A stretch of DNA of 64,000 nucleotides from Prunus persica. Lineage: Eukaryota; Streptophyta; Magnoliopsida; Rosales; Rosaceae. The position numbers and the translations under genes are program-made. The notes below the pieces were generated by a model, which was not told where the DNA came from, ran no database searches, and saw only the letters and a list, made by a program, of their open reading frames with translations. The DNA is taken from contig NC_034015.1 in NCBI RefSeq assembly GCF_000346465.2, forward strand, positions 17,593,510 to 17,657,509, in the 5' to 3' direction. Below, piece after piece: positions 1 to 10,062 of this stretch (position 1 is the stretch's first letter; each line of letters starts with the position of its first letter).

Positions 1-408
1 CATGTGTCAAGGGGCTAGTGTTAATGAAAGCACAAAATTCATATTCCTAAGAAATGGAAATCCATATCAAAAGGGGTTCGGGGTACCATGTCCTCTAACC
101 TGCAAACTAAACCGGGTTCTCGGTGGTTGTGTTTTTGGAACCAAATAACCGTTTGATTGCAAAATACAAAAAATTATGTCCGAATTTCGGGATAGTAAAA
201 AAAAGTTTAGAGAGTGATCAAGAATAAATCAAGAACTATACGTATGATTCCACTATGCATTCGTCCTTAATTCTTATCTTAATTAATTACTCTCACGCGA
301 GACACCCAAAAAGAATTTGCATGATTAACTCTCTTATTTTATTTTCTTCCTTTTATGTGCCGAGTCAGCGGAGCTAGTAACGAGATCCGCATGGTTTCTT
401 CTATATAA

Positions 409-445
<37 letters not shown>
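1..445. other. Intergenic, no gene seen
   Basis: AT-rich DNA without a supportable coding region. It ends in a (TA)n microsatellite at about 413-445 that abuts the palindromic element next to it. Short reading frames here are low-complexity. Confidence 0.5.
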
Positions 446-449
<4 letters not shown>

Positions 450-842
450 TCCCCTTCTATTGAGGGATCCCTCAAATAAAATTATTTGAGGGACGCCCTT
501 TAGGGTACCTACAATTTTTTTCCCAATGATCCAAACCATCTATTTTTTAGGTCTTCATTCATAGATCATCCTAACAAAAAATTAGACAAATCGGAAACCG
601 TTTCGACATCCAATTGTGTCTTACAAAATCAATGAACACGGTGCTTCAAGAAAATGCTAAAATTTCAATAACTTAATTGAGTGGTCAAATGATATCGGAT
701 TCAAGTGATTTTTTGTAGGGATGATCTTTGAATGAGTATCTACAAAATAGACGGTTTGGATTAGTGAAATACAATCCGGAGTGGGGCCTACAAGGGGTGT
801 CCCTCAAATAAGCTTATTTGAGGGATCCCTCAATGGAAGCTC

Positions 843-847
<5 letters not shown>
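446..847. mobile_element. MITE-like element with nested palindromic ends
   Basis: The two ends are inverted repeats of each other. Each begins TACAG, runs to ATTGAGGG, and contains the perfect 16-bp palindrome TTGAGGGATCCCTCAA followed by a second palindrome built from CCCTCAAATAA and its complement. It sits between two (TA)n tracts (413-445 and 848-898), which suits a TA target but hides any duplication. No coding capacity is visible. It ends about 110 bp before the AAE1-like start codon, so it lies in that gene's promoter or leader. A truncated inverted copy is at 19742-19975. Family assignment is uncertain. Confidence 0.65.

Positions 848-898
<51 letters not shown>
848..898. repeat. (TA)n microsatellite
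   Basis: About 25 TA units directly follow the palindromic element and precede the AAE1-like gene. Its partner tract lies at 413-445. Confidence 0.9.
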
Positions 899-899
<1 letters not shown>

Positions 900-957
900 C
901 CTAACTTATGTAGAATCATATTATGCGGAAGACCCTATAAGCTAGACGTAACAAACC

Positions 958-3900
958 ATGAATAAGGGTTGTCTTGTTCAGTGCTCAGCAAACTACATGC
1001 CCTTGTCACCTATAAGCTTCTTAGAGCGAGCAGCTGTCGTCTATGGCGACAAGGTTTCGATCGTCTACGGTGGCCAGAGATTTTCATGGAAGGAGACGCA
1101 TCAAAGATGTTTCAAGGTCGCTTCAGCTTTTGTCCTCCTAGGGATATCTCGCCATGACGTTGTGAGTAGCTATTAATCTTAATTCTTTCATGAACATGAA
1201 TATATCTTGTGGTTTAAATTTCGTATAAAATGAATCTAATTAAACCAAACTTATGTGTGTTTTTAATTCAAGCATTACAATACGTATATTAATCCGTCAG
1301 TGTACTTAGAGTAAGCTAATACATGTTTTAGGACGTCTATATAAACTTGTGATCATGTTTTCCAAATGGAGGAAGTGCATGGACATGTCATGTTGAGAGA
1401 TGGAGAGATCGAGTGAGAGAGAGGTAGATATTTGATCTGTTTGATTAAAACCAGTGAGGAAAGCAGGTAGCCATGAATATTGCAAAGCCATCGAAGCAAT
1501 GACTAGTTTGCCAAAAAGACTGAGACTTTAGCAAGTCAATAGTCCATTGTACTTTATTGCGTGACTGTCGGGGTTTGATATCTTTTTTAATATTTAACAA
1601 GTCAATACAGACAACTTGGGACGATATTATTTACACATTGGCGGGTCAAATGGACAATGGCCATGAGCCCCATGATCACCGAACCACCAAGTAACATGGT
1701 GAGCCTCCTTAGCTATATGTGCCTGTCGGCGTTTTATTTATATAAAACTGTCCCATGACGGCTGGCTGACCAACTTCAATTAATCTGTCAACCATAGAGC
1801 TGCAATTGCGTGCACATACATGCATCATATACTATACATATATATATATATATAGCTACAAAGTTAATATATAAACAACTCTAGAAACTTGTACTTCCGT
1901 TTGTTTCTTGATTCGTCTCTCTTTATTATATTGATCTCTTTTGCTAGCTAAGCTATGACAAAATAAAAAGTTGTGTGAGTCTCGCATGATTTCCACTAAC
2001 GGAAAACTTTGATCACGCACATATACGAATATAAATCTATTATGAAATTCACATGCATCTGTATATAATACTAGTAGGGTAATATTCGTTTACCAATTTT
2101 ATATGGTTGATAGATAGTATGTTAAAAATTAACAGTGTATATGTAATGGACAATAGTGGAAATCATATTGTGAATCCAGCAAAAGAGATCAATACAAAGT
2201 AATTCATGCATGTGCGTCCAAGGTGACTGACGAACGTAGCTTTTGATGTCTTTGTTTATCCTTTGTTGTCTATTGCTAATCGATTCCAATTTGTAGATTT
2301 TGTCTTTTGTTTGTTTTTCTTTTCTTCTTCTGGACTAGGCGGACAAAGATAAGGATAGATAGAGACTAGCAGAAAAGGATGAGAATACATCCACCCCTCT
2401 CCCTATCTTTATTGAGAATAAGAAATCAATGGAAACACAAACACTTACTAAAACCCAAAAGTTTCGTCAGTCAAGTGCCTTTTTTATTTTTAGTCCTGCA
2501 TGCGTTACACGCATTCATGCACTTCAAGAGCAAGTGATCCTAATTAAAACAAGAAGATAGTTTTAAGTGAAACGGTTGGACTAAGTGGAATTCCTGCATT
2601 TGAATTCCACCCGGCCTTATGCTAGAGAGATAATCCACTTATATTATGACATGTGAATAAATTACACTAGGCGGTCGAACAATCGTATTATTCTATAACT
2701 TCTTCTTATGTTAGTCCTACCTCAAATACAAGGAATCAATTTTACTTATGAAAGTGATTAGATGAGTGATGACGTGATCCCAGAATAAGAGAGTCTCTTA
2801 CGAAAAAAAGAGTCTAGCATAATTAATCGTATAAAATTCGCATACCTAGCTATGACATCACATCCTGAACAGAACCAGTATTGTGACGCTAATCTTTAAC
2901 AATACAATAAAGTGCAACCACACATATAGGTTGATTATTATAACTTAATGGTCGTGTCACTAATTGATTATGTCACTAATTATAAGATAATTCAAGATCA
3001 TGTCACTAATTGATTAATTTTGCTTTTAATTTGAAGTGGGATCATGTCAAAAGCCAATACTTTTTGTGTTGGGTACGCTCTTTAGTGTGAACATATTGTC
3101 CAATAGAGAAAAGTAATAAAGGAGAGGAGATGTTCACATTTCTTTTTGGTAGAGCAATCACAATCAAAGTAGTACACAATGTAGTACAAGACCCACAGTC
3201 AGTCAAAGTAAGATAGGCTTACAAATATATGCGCGCATACAAACATACACCAAAAAAAAAAAAAGTAGGCTCAATTCGACTAACTAGCTTCTATCTACTT
3301 TTAATTTAGTATTAGCAAGAGTAAATAATATAGTTTTATCATACATAAAAAGAAATATTTCTCATAGTTCCATTTTGGTTTTTTTTTTTTTTTTGGTGTT
3401 AACCGAATCCTAAAATGAACTGAGTACACCATATAATCTAAATACACCTTAACATTGAAATCAAAATGTAAAATTAACTAAGTATACCCCATTTAACTAC
3501 CAAAAATGCCTCTATTACACCCTAATATATTTTATCACACAATACCAAATTCATTCGAGAGCTGACTGCTGAACAATATTAGACCACTAAACTCACCTTG
3601 CTCGTGAACTTGCTCCTTAACCCACCTTGTTGTCCTTGTGACGGTTTCTGTGCTTCTTATGATCTTTAGTAGTTGATATCATGGTTGGCATAACGAAGAC
3701 AATCAACCCTCTTTAATTTGCTTCTTGTTTTGTTACCAATCTTCTTCTCTGTAGGACAACTACAACTCAAATAACGATTGCAGTCAATTAGACAAAAAGT
3801 TGTTTGAATCATAATTTTCGGGCTGCAGTGATGATTCTGTCATCCATCACTACTAGTGTAGGGGTTTATAAGCCAAATGGCAAATGCCACAGGGAATTAA

Positions 3901-5806
3901 AGTTATAAAGAAATCTTGAAACATATATATCAGGAAAAAATCCAAGAAAAAAGGAGTCCTGGAGACATAACATGCTATAATTTAGTGTAGGTTTTTCTCT
4001 TACGTTTGATTAGAGTTGAATATGGTGAGTAGTGTGTACTTATTAAAATTACATTTGTTTCACAATTTAATATATCATTTTGGTCATTTTATGTTAGGAT
4101 AAATTAGTAATTCAATAAATAATTTGGTAATAAGGGGTACTCGGTTAATTTTAGAGTTCGTTTAACAACACCATTTTTCTTTTAATTGAAAGTAAGAGAA
4201 TTTGATTGTTTAACATTCTCTAATAACATGAAGAAAATATACTACTAAACTTGTAGTTAGTTGTGGTTAATCTACCTCAATAGTGGATTCTACATGCTTT
4301 ATATTAGAGGCAGGTCTAATGTACCTAACAGTAGCCAAGTAATTAAAATTGTTGATTTTCTTCCCTGGCCAGGTTGCAGCTTTTGCACCAAATATTCCAG
4401 CACTCTATGAGCTTCATTTCAGCGTTCCAATGGCAGGGGCAATTCTTTGTGCACTTAACATTAGGCTGGACTCTCCCACATTATCATTGATATTACAACA
4501 GTTGGAGGCCAAAGCCATTCTTGTAGATCATCAGTACATTGAAGTTGTCCTCCAAGCACTGGACATATTGTCCCAAACAAAGTACAATCCACCTCTGCTC
4601 ATTCTTATCCCAGAGTTTGACCAATCATCATCATCATCTTCTCCCATTGATCTTGACCTTCCACCAGGTACCCTGAATTACAATGACCTGCTGCAGGCAA
4701 AAGCAGAACCCAACTTTCAGATTTTAAGACCCAGCAATGAATGTGACCCAATTTCAGTGAGTTACACTTCTGGCTCAACTGGAAATCCCAAGGGAGTTTT
4801 ATACAGCCACAGAGCTGTGTATCTTAATTCATTGGCAGCCATTTTTCAAAGTGACATGAGAAAAATGCCAGTGTTCTTATGGACAGTCGAAATGTTTCGG
4901 TGCAACGGTTGGTGCTTCCCTTGGGCAGTTGCAGCTCTTGGAGGCACCAACATCTGCCTCAGAAATGTCTCAGCCAAACTCATTTTTGAAGCAATTCGTC
5001 TCCACAAGGTAACACACATGTGTGGTGCACCTTCTATTTTGAACATCCTAGCAGATGCCTCAGAAAATGACCAAGCCAGGGAAATAAAATCAAGGGTGGA
5101 GATTATTGTTGCTGGTGCATTGCCAGCACCTCAGATTTTGACCAAGGTTGCAGAGCTGGGATTCAATGTGAGCCATGGATATGGCATGACAGAGGCTCTT
5201 GGGCCAGCAATTGTCACACCATGCAAGCCTGGTCAAAAGCAATCTCAGTACAATCTGATGATGGAAGGGGTTGACGTGAAGGATCCAAACACCATGGAAA
5301 GTGTGGAATTTGATGGGAAAACAATCGGGGAGATTATGTTCAGAGGCAACACTTTGATGCTGAATTATCTAGAGAATTCAAAACCAGTTCATGAGGTTTT
5401 CAAGGGTGGATGGTATAGGACTGGTGACCTGGCAGTTAGGCATCCAGATGGATACATTCAGATGAAAGACAGGGCAAGGGATATTATCATTTGTGGTGGT
5501 GAGGTTATCAGCACGCTTGAGGTGGAGGCAGTTTTGCTGACTCATCCACAAGTTTTGCAGGCTGCTGTTGTGGGGAGATATGATGAGGTTTTGGGGGAGA
5601 CTCCTTGTGCTTTTGTGAAGTTGAAGGAGGGGTTTGGTGGTGGTGGTGAAGCAAGTTCTAGAGAGGTTATAGAGTTTTGTGAGGGGAAATTGCCTGGTTT
5701 TATGGTTCCAAAAGTCGTGGTATTTGGGGATTTGCCTAGCCCAACCGGGAAGATACAAAAATTTGTTCTGAGGGAGAAGGCCAATCTTGTGGGAGGCCAG
5801 GAATAA
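958..5806 (+). CDS. Acyl-activating enzyme (AAE1/AAE5-like acyl-CoA synthetase), 2 exons
   Basis: Activates a carboxylic acid with ATP and joins it to CoA; clade VI plant AAEs use short- or medium-chain acids. Exon 1 is 958-1161, ending before GTGAGT. Exon 2 is 4373-5806, starting after an AG acceptor, and joins in phase 0 to give about 545 residues, normal for the family. The ATP-binding P-loop YTSGSTGNPKG begins near residue 199. The acyl-activation lysine in PTGKIQK is near residue 528. The usual PMFHCNGW motif reads EMFRCNGW (Glu241, Arg244), an unusual change near the active site. The C-terminus (GGQE) has no classical PTS1, so peroxisomal targeting is not obvious. The 3.2 kb intron carries a Mutator-like MITE. 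The frame is open throughout, so the gene looks intact, though the motif change makes activity uncertain. Close to AAE1/AAE5; the exact orthologue is not resolved. Confidence 0.85.
2526..2935. repeat. Segment shared with 19325-19740
   Basis: This part of the AAE1-like intron is repeated in the same orientation at 19325-19740 with about 90 percent identity by eye. Both copies contain the same GAATTCC-rich stretch and end in the same ATATAGGTTGA. No coding sequence is seen. It could be a dispersed repeat or part of a local duplication of the AAE1-like locus. Confidence 0.75.
3395..4172. mobile_element. Mutator-like MITE, copy 1 (in AAE1-like intron)
   Basis: A 778-bp non-coding element. The ends are long imperfect inverted repeats: the left end starts GGTGTTAACCGAATCC and the right end is the complement of GGTGTTGTTAAACGAACTC. 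A second copy with the same ends lies at 61000-61837, but the middles differ. The insertion site is a poly-T tract, so the target duplication is not clear. It lies wholly within the intron and should be removed by splicing. Confidence 0.65.
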
Positions 5807-6277
5807 ATCTCTGATTATGGCCATTGGATTTGACAATTGGCAAACAGGTTTGTTGGTTTTCATGAAAACTTTCAGTATTTGGGTAGTGGTGTGGATGATT
5901 AATTACTTATTATTTTTTGGGTATACTATAATAAGGTTACAATAGCGTTTTTCTTTTTCTTTGATACGTTGCAGGAAATCGAACAATAAACATAATTATT
6001 ATACTATGATGTTCTTCCAAATCTAAGTTCTCCATATATTTGAAGTAACTTGTGTTACAAAAGGAGATCCTTAGGATGTCAATCATGAAATTGAAGTCTC
6101 AAAGTGAATATTGTGACAACCATTTTGCCATAATAGTCATATCAATTGTAGCAATAGTTTTTGAATTTGTGCCCCAATTTGAATTCGAAAATGGCTTCTA
6201 GAGTTCATGAATTCCACTTCCGTTAGCACCGTTATATTTGCTGTTAAATTTAATGGCAAAATGGGCATTTCATGTCT
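5807..6277. other. 3' flank of the AAE1-like gene, no gene seen
   Basis: About the first 230 bp, containing the 3' untranslated region, are copied at 18200-18420. Nothing else is recognisable up to the phosphorylase remnant. Confidence 0.5.
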
Positions 6278-7416
6278 TCAAATCTGCAAAATGTTGCTAC
6301 TAGGGTGTGGATGAGGGTGTGCTAAGTCTTCTCCGCGTAATCTCGGATTGTAGGCTGTGCTAAGGATGCTCATCTGAGTCCACTTATTTGGATCCGCAAA
6401 TGCTTTATCAGTATTCAGTAGCAGCCTGTAGTCATAGAGAGTCAACTCCCACCCATTATACAACACCAAACTCAAACTGCATATATATGCTTTGGGTTGG
6501 GACTGCCAAGTAAACAGAAATAAGAAATAGAATTATCTGCTATACCATAAACAAGTATATACCAATCTAAAATCTTGAAATAGTCAATACACAGATTCCA
6601 TCTTGCAGAAGTTACAGCAAAACCAAATTTCAGTTGGTCGACAATACTTGACATCACAATCAGCTAAACTATTTCTTTTTTAAAAAATTAGGGAAAAAAA
6701 AAAAAGAGAAAAAAAGGGGTATAGCCGACCGGCTATACTATTTGTTTTTTAAACAATTAAAAACAGCGTATAGCCGCGCGGCTCTACGTTATATAAAATT
6801 TACCAGGTTGTCTGCTCCTATCTATTTCTGTAACAATTTCAACTGTAGTCCCATCTTCTGTAGCTAAGAGTAAACATTCCATTCATAAGAAATTTCATGC
6901 TTCCAGTTCCAGAGGCCTTGTGTCCTGTGCTGCTGCAAAGGAATCATCACACGTTGTAGAGTGAAAAACCTGAGATTTTAACTCTCAATATTTGTACAAA
7001 ACCGGATAGGAAGAACGAATTGAAGGATACAAAATTCTTTCTCTTACCAACTTCAGAAGATCTCCGACATCAGTGTCATTATTTATTTTTTCTTACCAAA
7101 AAAGAAAAAACATGAGAAGAAAAGAAAGCTCCAACTCCACATCATATCTCATTGAAAAATCAGCAAATTACTGTCCAACAACTTCTTAAATTACTGTGAC
7201 AATAGTTATGCACAATGTTGGACTCCCTTTAGAAGGTATAAGGTAGTTCTTTGTTAATAAGTTATAAAAATATGGAATGCAAAGTTCTTCACCACATAAA
7301 ATCAGATTCACCTTGATACTGTCATATCGATGGATAATGCCAAGTATATTAAGCAGCTGTCTATTGTACTCGTGTATTCGCTTTGTCTGCACATCAAACA
7401 TTGCATCTAAACTAAC
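6278..7416 (-). pseudogene. Alpha-glucan phosphorylase 3' fragment (decayed)
   Basis: Glucan phosphorylases release glucose-1-phosphate from starch or glycogen. Three pieces remain in the correct order on the minus strand. A perfect exon at 7312-7416 encodes 35 residues with the hallmark [20 protein letters not shown]. At about 6835-6960 a frameshifted stretch resembles the ASGTGSMKF pyridoxal-phosphate region followed by ATEDGTTVEI. At about 6340-6475 a C-terminal piece contains KWTQMSILSTA. Most of the gene is absent: the upstream part is missing and the exons between the first two pieces are lost. A palindrome array (6664-6800) sits inside. It cannot encode an enzyme; the isoform cannot be told. 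Confidence 0.75.
6664..6800. repeat. Palindrome array 1 (TATAGCC/GGCTATA units)
   Basis: Two units of a short inverted repeat, GTATAGCC-NNNN-GGCTATAC, are separated by A/T runs. The same unit recurs at 8205-8345, 9055-9420, 29670-29765, 30158-30180 and 30302-30915. Confidence 0.75.
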
Positions 7417-7659
7417 CTGCAGCTGAAAGTGATAAATTTCAGTGTAATCTATTAGACATACCTCCTAGACAAAAGAGAAAAGATGAACAGGATAAGTTCT
7501 AAGAACTTGTGACCACTCATTGCTTCAATGTAGTCAACGAGCCTCATTTTGTTAACCTTCTTAACCTACAACATGAGCCTATTTAAAAATATATGAATAT
7601 ACTATACTATATGAATAGAATATTTTTAAAAGTATCTATAAATAGGCTATACGTTTAAA

Positions 7660-8163
7660 ATGCAATCTCAGTATAATCTGATGATGGAAGGGGTTGATGT
7701 GAAGGATCCAAAAACAATGGAAAGTGTGGCATTTGATGGGAAATCAATAGGGGAGATTATTTTCAGAGGCAACACTTTGATGCTGGGTTATCTGGAGAAT
7801 TCAAAACCAGCTCATGAGGTTTTCAAGGGTGGATGGTATAGGACTGGTGACCTGGCAGTTAGGCATCCAGATGGGTACATTCAGATGAAAGACAGGGCAG
7901 GGAATATTATCATTTGTGGTGGTGAGGTTATCAGCACCCTTGAGGTGGAGCCAGTTTTGGAGGCTGCTGTTGTGGGAAAATATGATGAGGTTTTTGGGGA
8001 GACTCCTTGTGCTATTGTGAAGTTGAAGGAGGGGTTTGGTGGTGGTGTTGAGGCCAGTTCTAGAGAGATTATAGAGTTTTGTGAGGGGACATTACCTGGT
8101 TTTATGGTTCCAAAAGTTATGATATTTGGGGAGAAGGCCAATCCTGTGGGAGGCCAAGAATAA
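7660..8163 (+). pseudogene. AAE1-like C-terminal fragment lacking the catalytic lysine
   Basis: About 167 codons are open and closely match the last third of the AAE1-like gene at 958-5806 (its 5240-5806). Homology starts abruptly near 7662, so the ATP-binding P-loop and the whole N-terminal domain are absent. Two in-frame deletions are visible relative to the parent. One removes about seven residues before EAAVVGKYDEV. The other removes the stretch with PTGKIQK, including the catalytic lysine, so KVMIFG joins EKANPVGG. The 3' flank also matches the parent. The frame is still open, but no functional enzyme can result. A truncated tandem copy is the simplest origin. Confidence 0.85.
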
Positions 8164-8204
8164 GATGCCTAATCTCTGATATGGGCATTTGATTTGACAA
8201 TTAG

Positions 8205-8345
8205 GAAGAAAAAAAACATCGTATAGCCATACGGCTATACTATTTCTTTTTAAAAAAATTGGAAAAAACTGAGTATAAAATTACAAAAACATAGTATAGC
8301 CGTGCGGCTGTACTATTTCTTTAAAAAAAAATTAGAAAAAACAGA
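8205..8345. repeat. Palindrome array 2
   Basis: Two units of the TATAGCC-NNNN-GGCTATA inverted repeat with spacers of the type ACTATTTCTTTTTAAAAAA, in the same orientation as the other arrays. The array begins just after the 3' flank of the AAE1-like fragment. Confidence 0.75.
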
Positions 8346-9050
8346 GTATATCTGATATTTGACAGCATGATATAATTGAATTTTGAATATCTTGTTTATC
8401 ATGGTAAAACATCTGATTCGAGTTTTTATTTTAACTCCATACTGCACAAGATTTGTCTGTAACCAGGTTTGGTATATCAAAAAACTGAACAGTGTTTTTG
8501 TGACTCTGCAGAAAGAAGATAACATTATTAGCGGGGGATCATTCTGAAAATACTGACAAGAAATTGCACTGTTTCTTCTGAGTAGAACAAAGTGAGAGAT
8601 GACCTAGATCATCATGAAAATTATTTCATTCCTCCGATTTCTGTAATTTCTATTCATGTTGTCCTGGTTACATGATCAATAATTTTGATGAATATGTTAA
8701 TGTAGCCTTTTCGATTGGTTCTTGTAAGCAACTACAATTCCGAATGATCGAAACAAAAGTTCTGTTACTCGTAAACCTTTAGTATGTGTGCCATGGCTAT
8801 GAAGCTAAAACCTTTGCGCCATGGAAGAATAGCTTGTACTATCTGGCCGACATTTTTATTGCCTCTGTAAGTAAATTCAGGGTGTTCAATCAACCTGACT
8901 GTTGCTTTGATAATTGCTACTAGTAAAGGAAAAAAACTTGTATACCCTGGTTGTATGCACAGGTTGTCTCTACCTCTCTTCTCACGTGACTTGTTTTTGT
9001 ACAACTCATAATGTGCAGTGACTCTGTAATGCGCTAAAATGAAATTGGAA
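8346..9050. other. Intergenic, no gene recognised
   Basis: A minus-strand frame of 79 codons (8765-9004) is open, but I recognise no family in it and see no clear exon boundaries. Nothing else is supportable. Confidence 0.4.
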
Positions 9051-9054
9051 ATTA

Positions 9055-9420
9055 GGAAAAACGGAATATATCCAGACGACTATACTATTTCTTTTTGAAA
9101 AGTTTAAAAAAGGGAGTATAGCCGGGCGGCTATACTATTTTTTAAAAAGAAAAAAAAGTAGAAAAAAGGAGTATAGCCGCTATTTCTTTAACAAAAAGTA
9201 AGTAAAAACCGAGTATAGGCTATACTTTGTTTCCGAACTTTTTGTTAAAGAACGGCTGTACTATTTCTTTAACAAAAAAGTTAGAAAACATAGTATAGCC
9301 GGGCGGCTATACTTTCTTTTAAAAAGATGAAACCCCGAGTCTAGCCGCGCGGCTATACGAGTTCTTAAAAATTAGAAAGACAGAGTAAGCCGGCCGGCTA
9401 TACTTTATATAAAATATATA
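9055..9420. repeat. Palindrome array 3
   Basis: About eight units of the TATAGCC-NNNN-GGCTATA inverted repeat, near 9064, 9115, 9170, 9210, 9250, 9290, 9330 and 9385. Several have lost one arm. Spacers are A/T-rich, giving a period of 40-55 bp. The array ends about 225 bp before the SSL pseudogene start codon. Confidence 0.8.
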
Positions 9421-9645
9421 GGCAAAATGGTCATTTCGTGTCCAACCCCATCCCCACACCACCTCCACCAGTCAAAATAACCCAAACAACAAATTAATTA
9501 ACAATATCGAGATCATGCTTTGGACGTGAAAACTGAGCTCTGCGTACAATAATACACCAACCAACCCGTTTATAATTCTAAATGGACCGACTGACCAACT
9601 CATTTATTTATTTCTCCAATTGACTATAGTTTGATCACTTAGTTC

Positions 9646-9924
9646 ATGTCCGAGTCAAAGAACACTGCAGACTCGCCCGAGTCAGCTACCCAAACCCAAC
9701 CCTCCAACTCATGGCCCTCAGCCACAACTTCTCTGTTTCTAATCCTAATACTTCCCGTCATCACCGCCACGCTCATCTACCAACTCGACTCGTTCGACCC
9801 AGCCCCTCTGCCTTATCACGAGTTGACTCGCCGCTTAACCAGGAGAGCTCCGGCTCACAACCCTCGCATGCTTCGAGGGTCAGAGCGTGTGGGCTTTGGG
9901 GTCTTGCGGGCCCCCGAGGACGTG
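9646..9924 (+). pseudogene. Strictosidine synthase-like pseudogene, exon 1 (5' part)
   Basis: Opens with ATG at 9646 and encodes an N-terminal membrane segment followed by YQLDSFDPAPLP, closely matching the intact SSL gene at 25707. Reading stops making sense exactly at 9925, where a hAT transposon begins; exon 1 resumes at 13511. Without the transposon and one copy of its target duplication, exon 1 would be 462 nt and in frame, so the insertion is the main lesion here. Confidence 0.85.
9917..9924. repeat. Target site duplication, left (AGGACGTG)
   Basis: Perfect 8-bp direct repeat of 13503-13510, the duplication length expected for hAT transposition. Confidence 0.95.
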
Positions 9925-10062
9925 CAGGGACGGACCCAGAAATTTTGTGTCGTGGGGTCATAGTGTAAAAGTTTAATTTTTTTTTTGAAAGATTAAAATA
10001 ACATTGAAAATAAAACTAGAGTACATTCATTCATAATTCATGTAAAAAAACAACATTACAAA

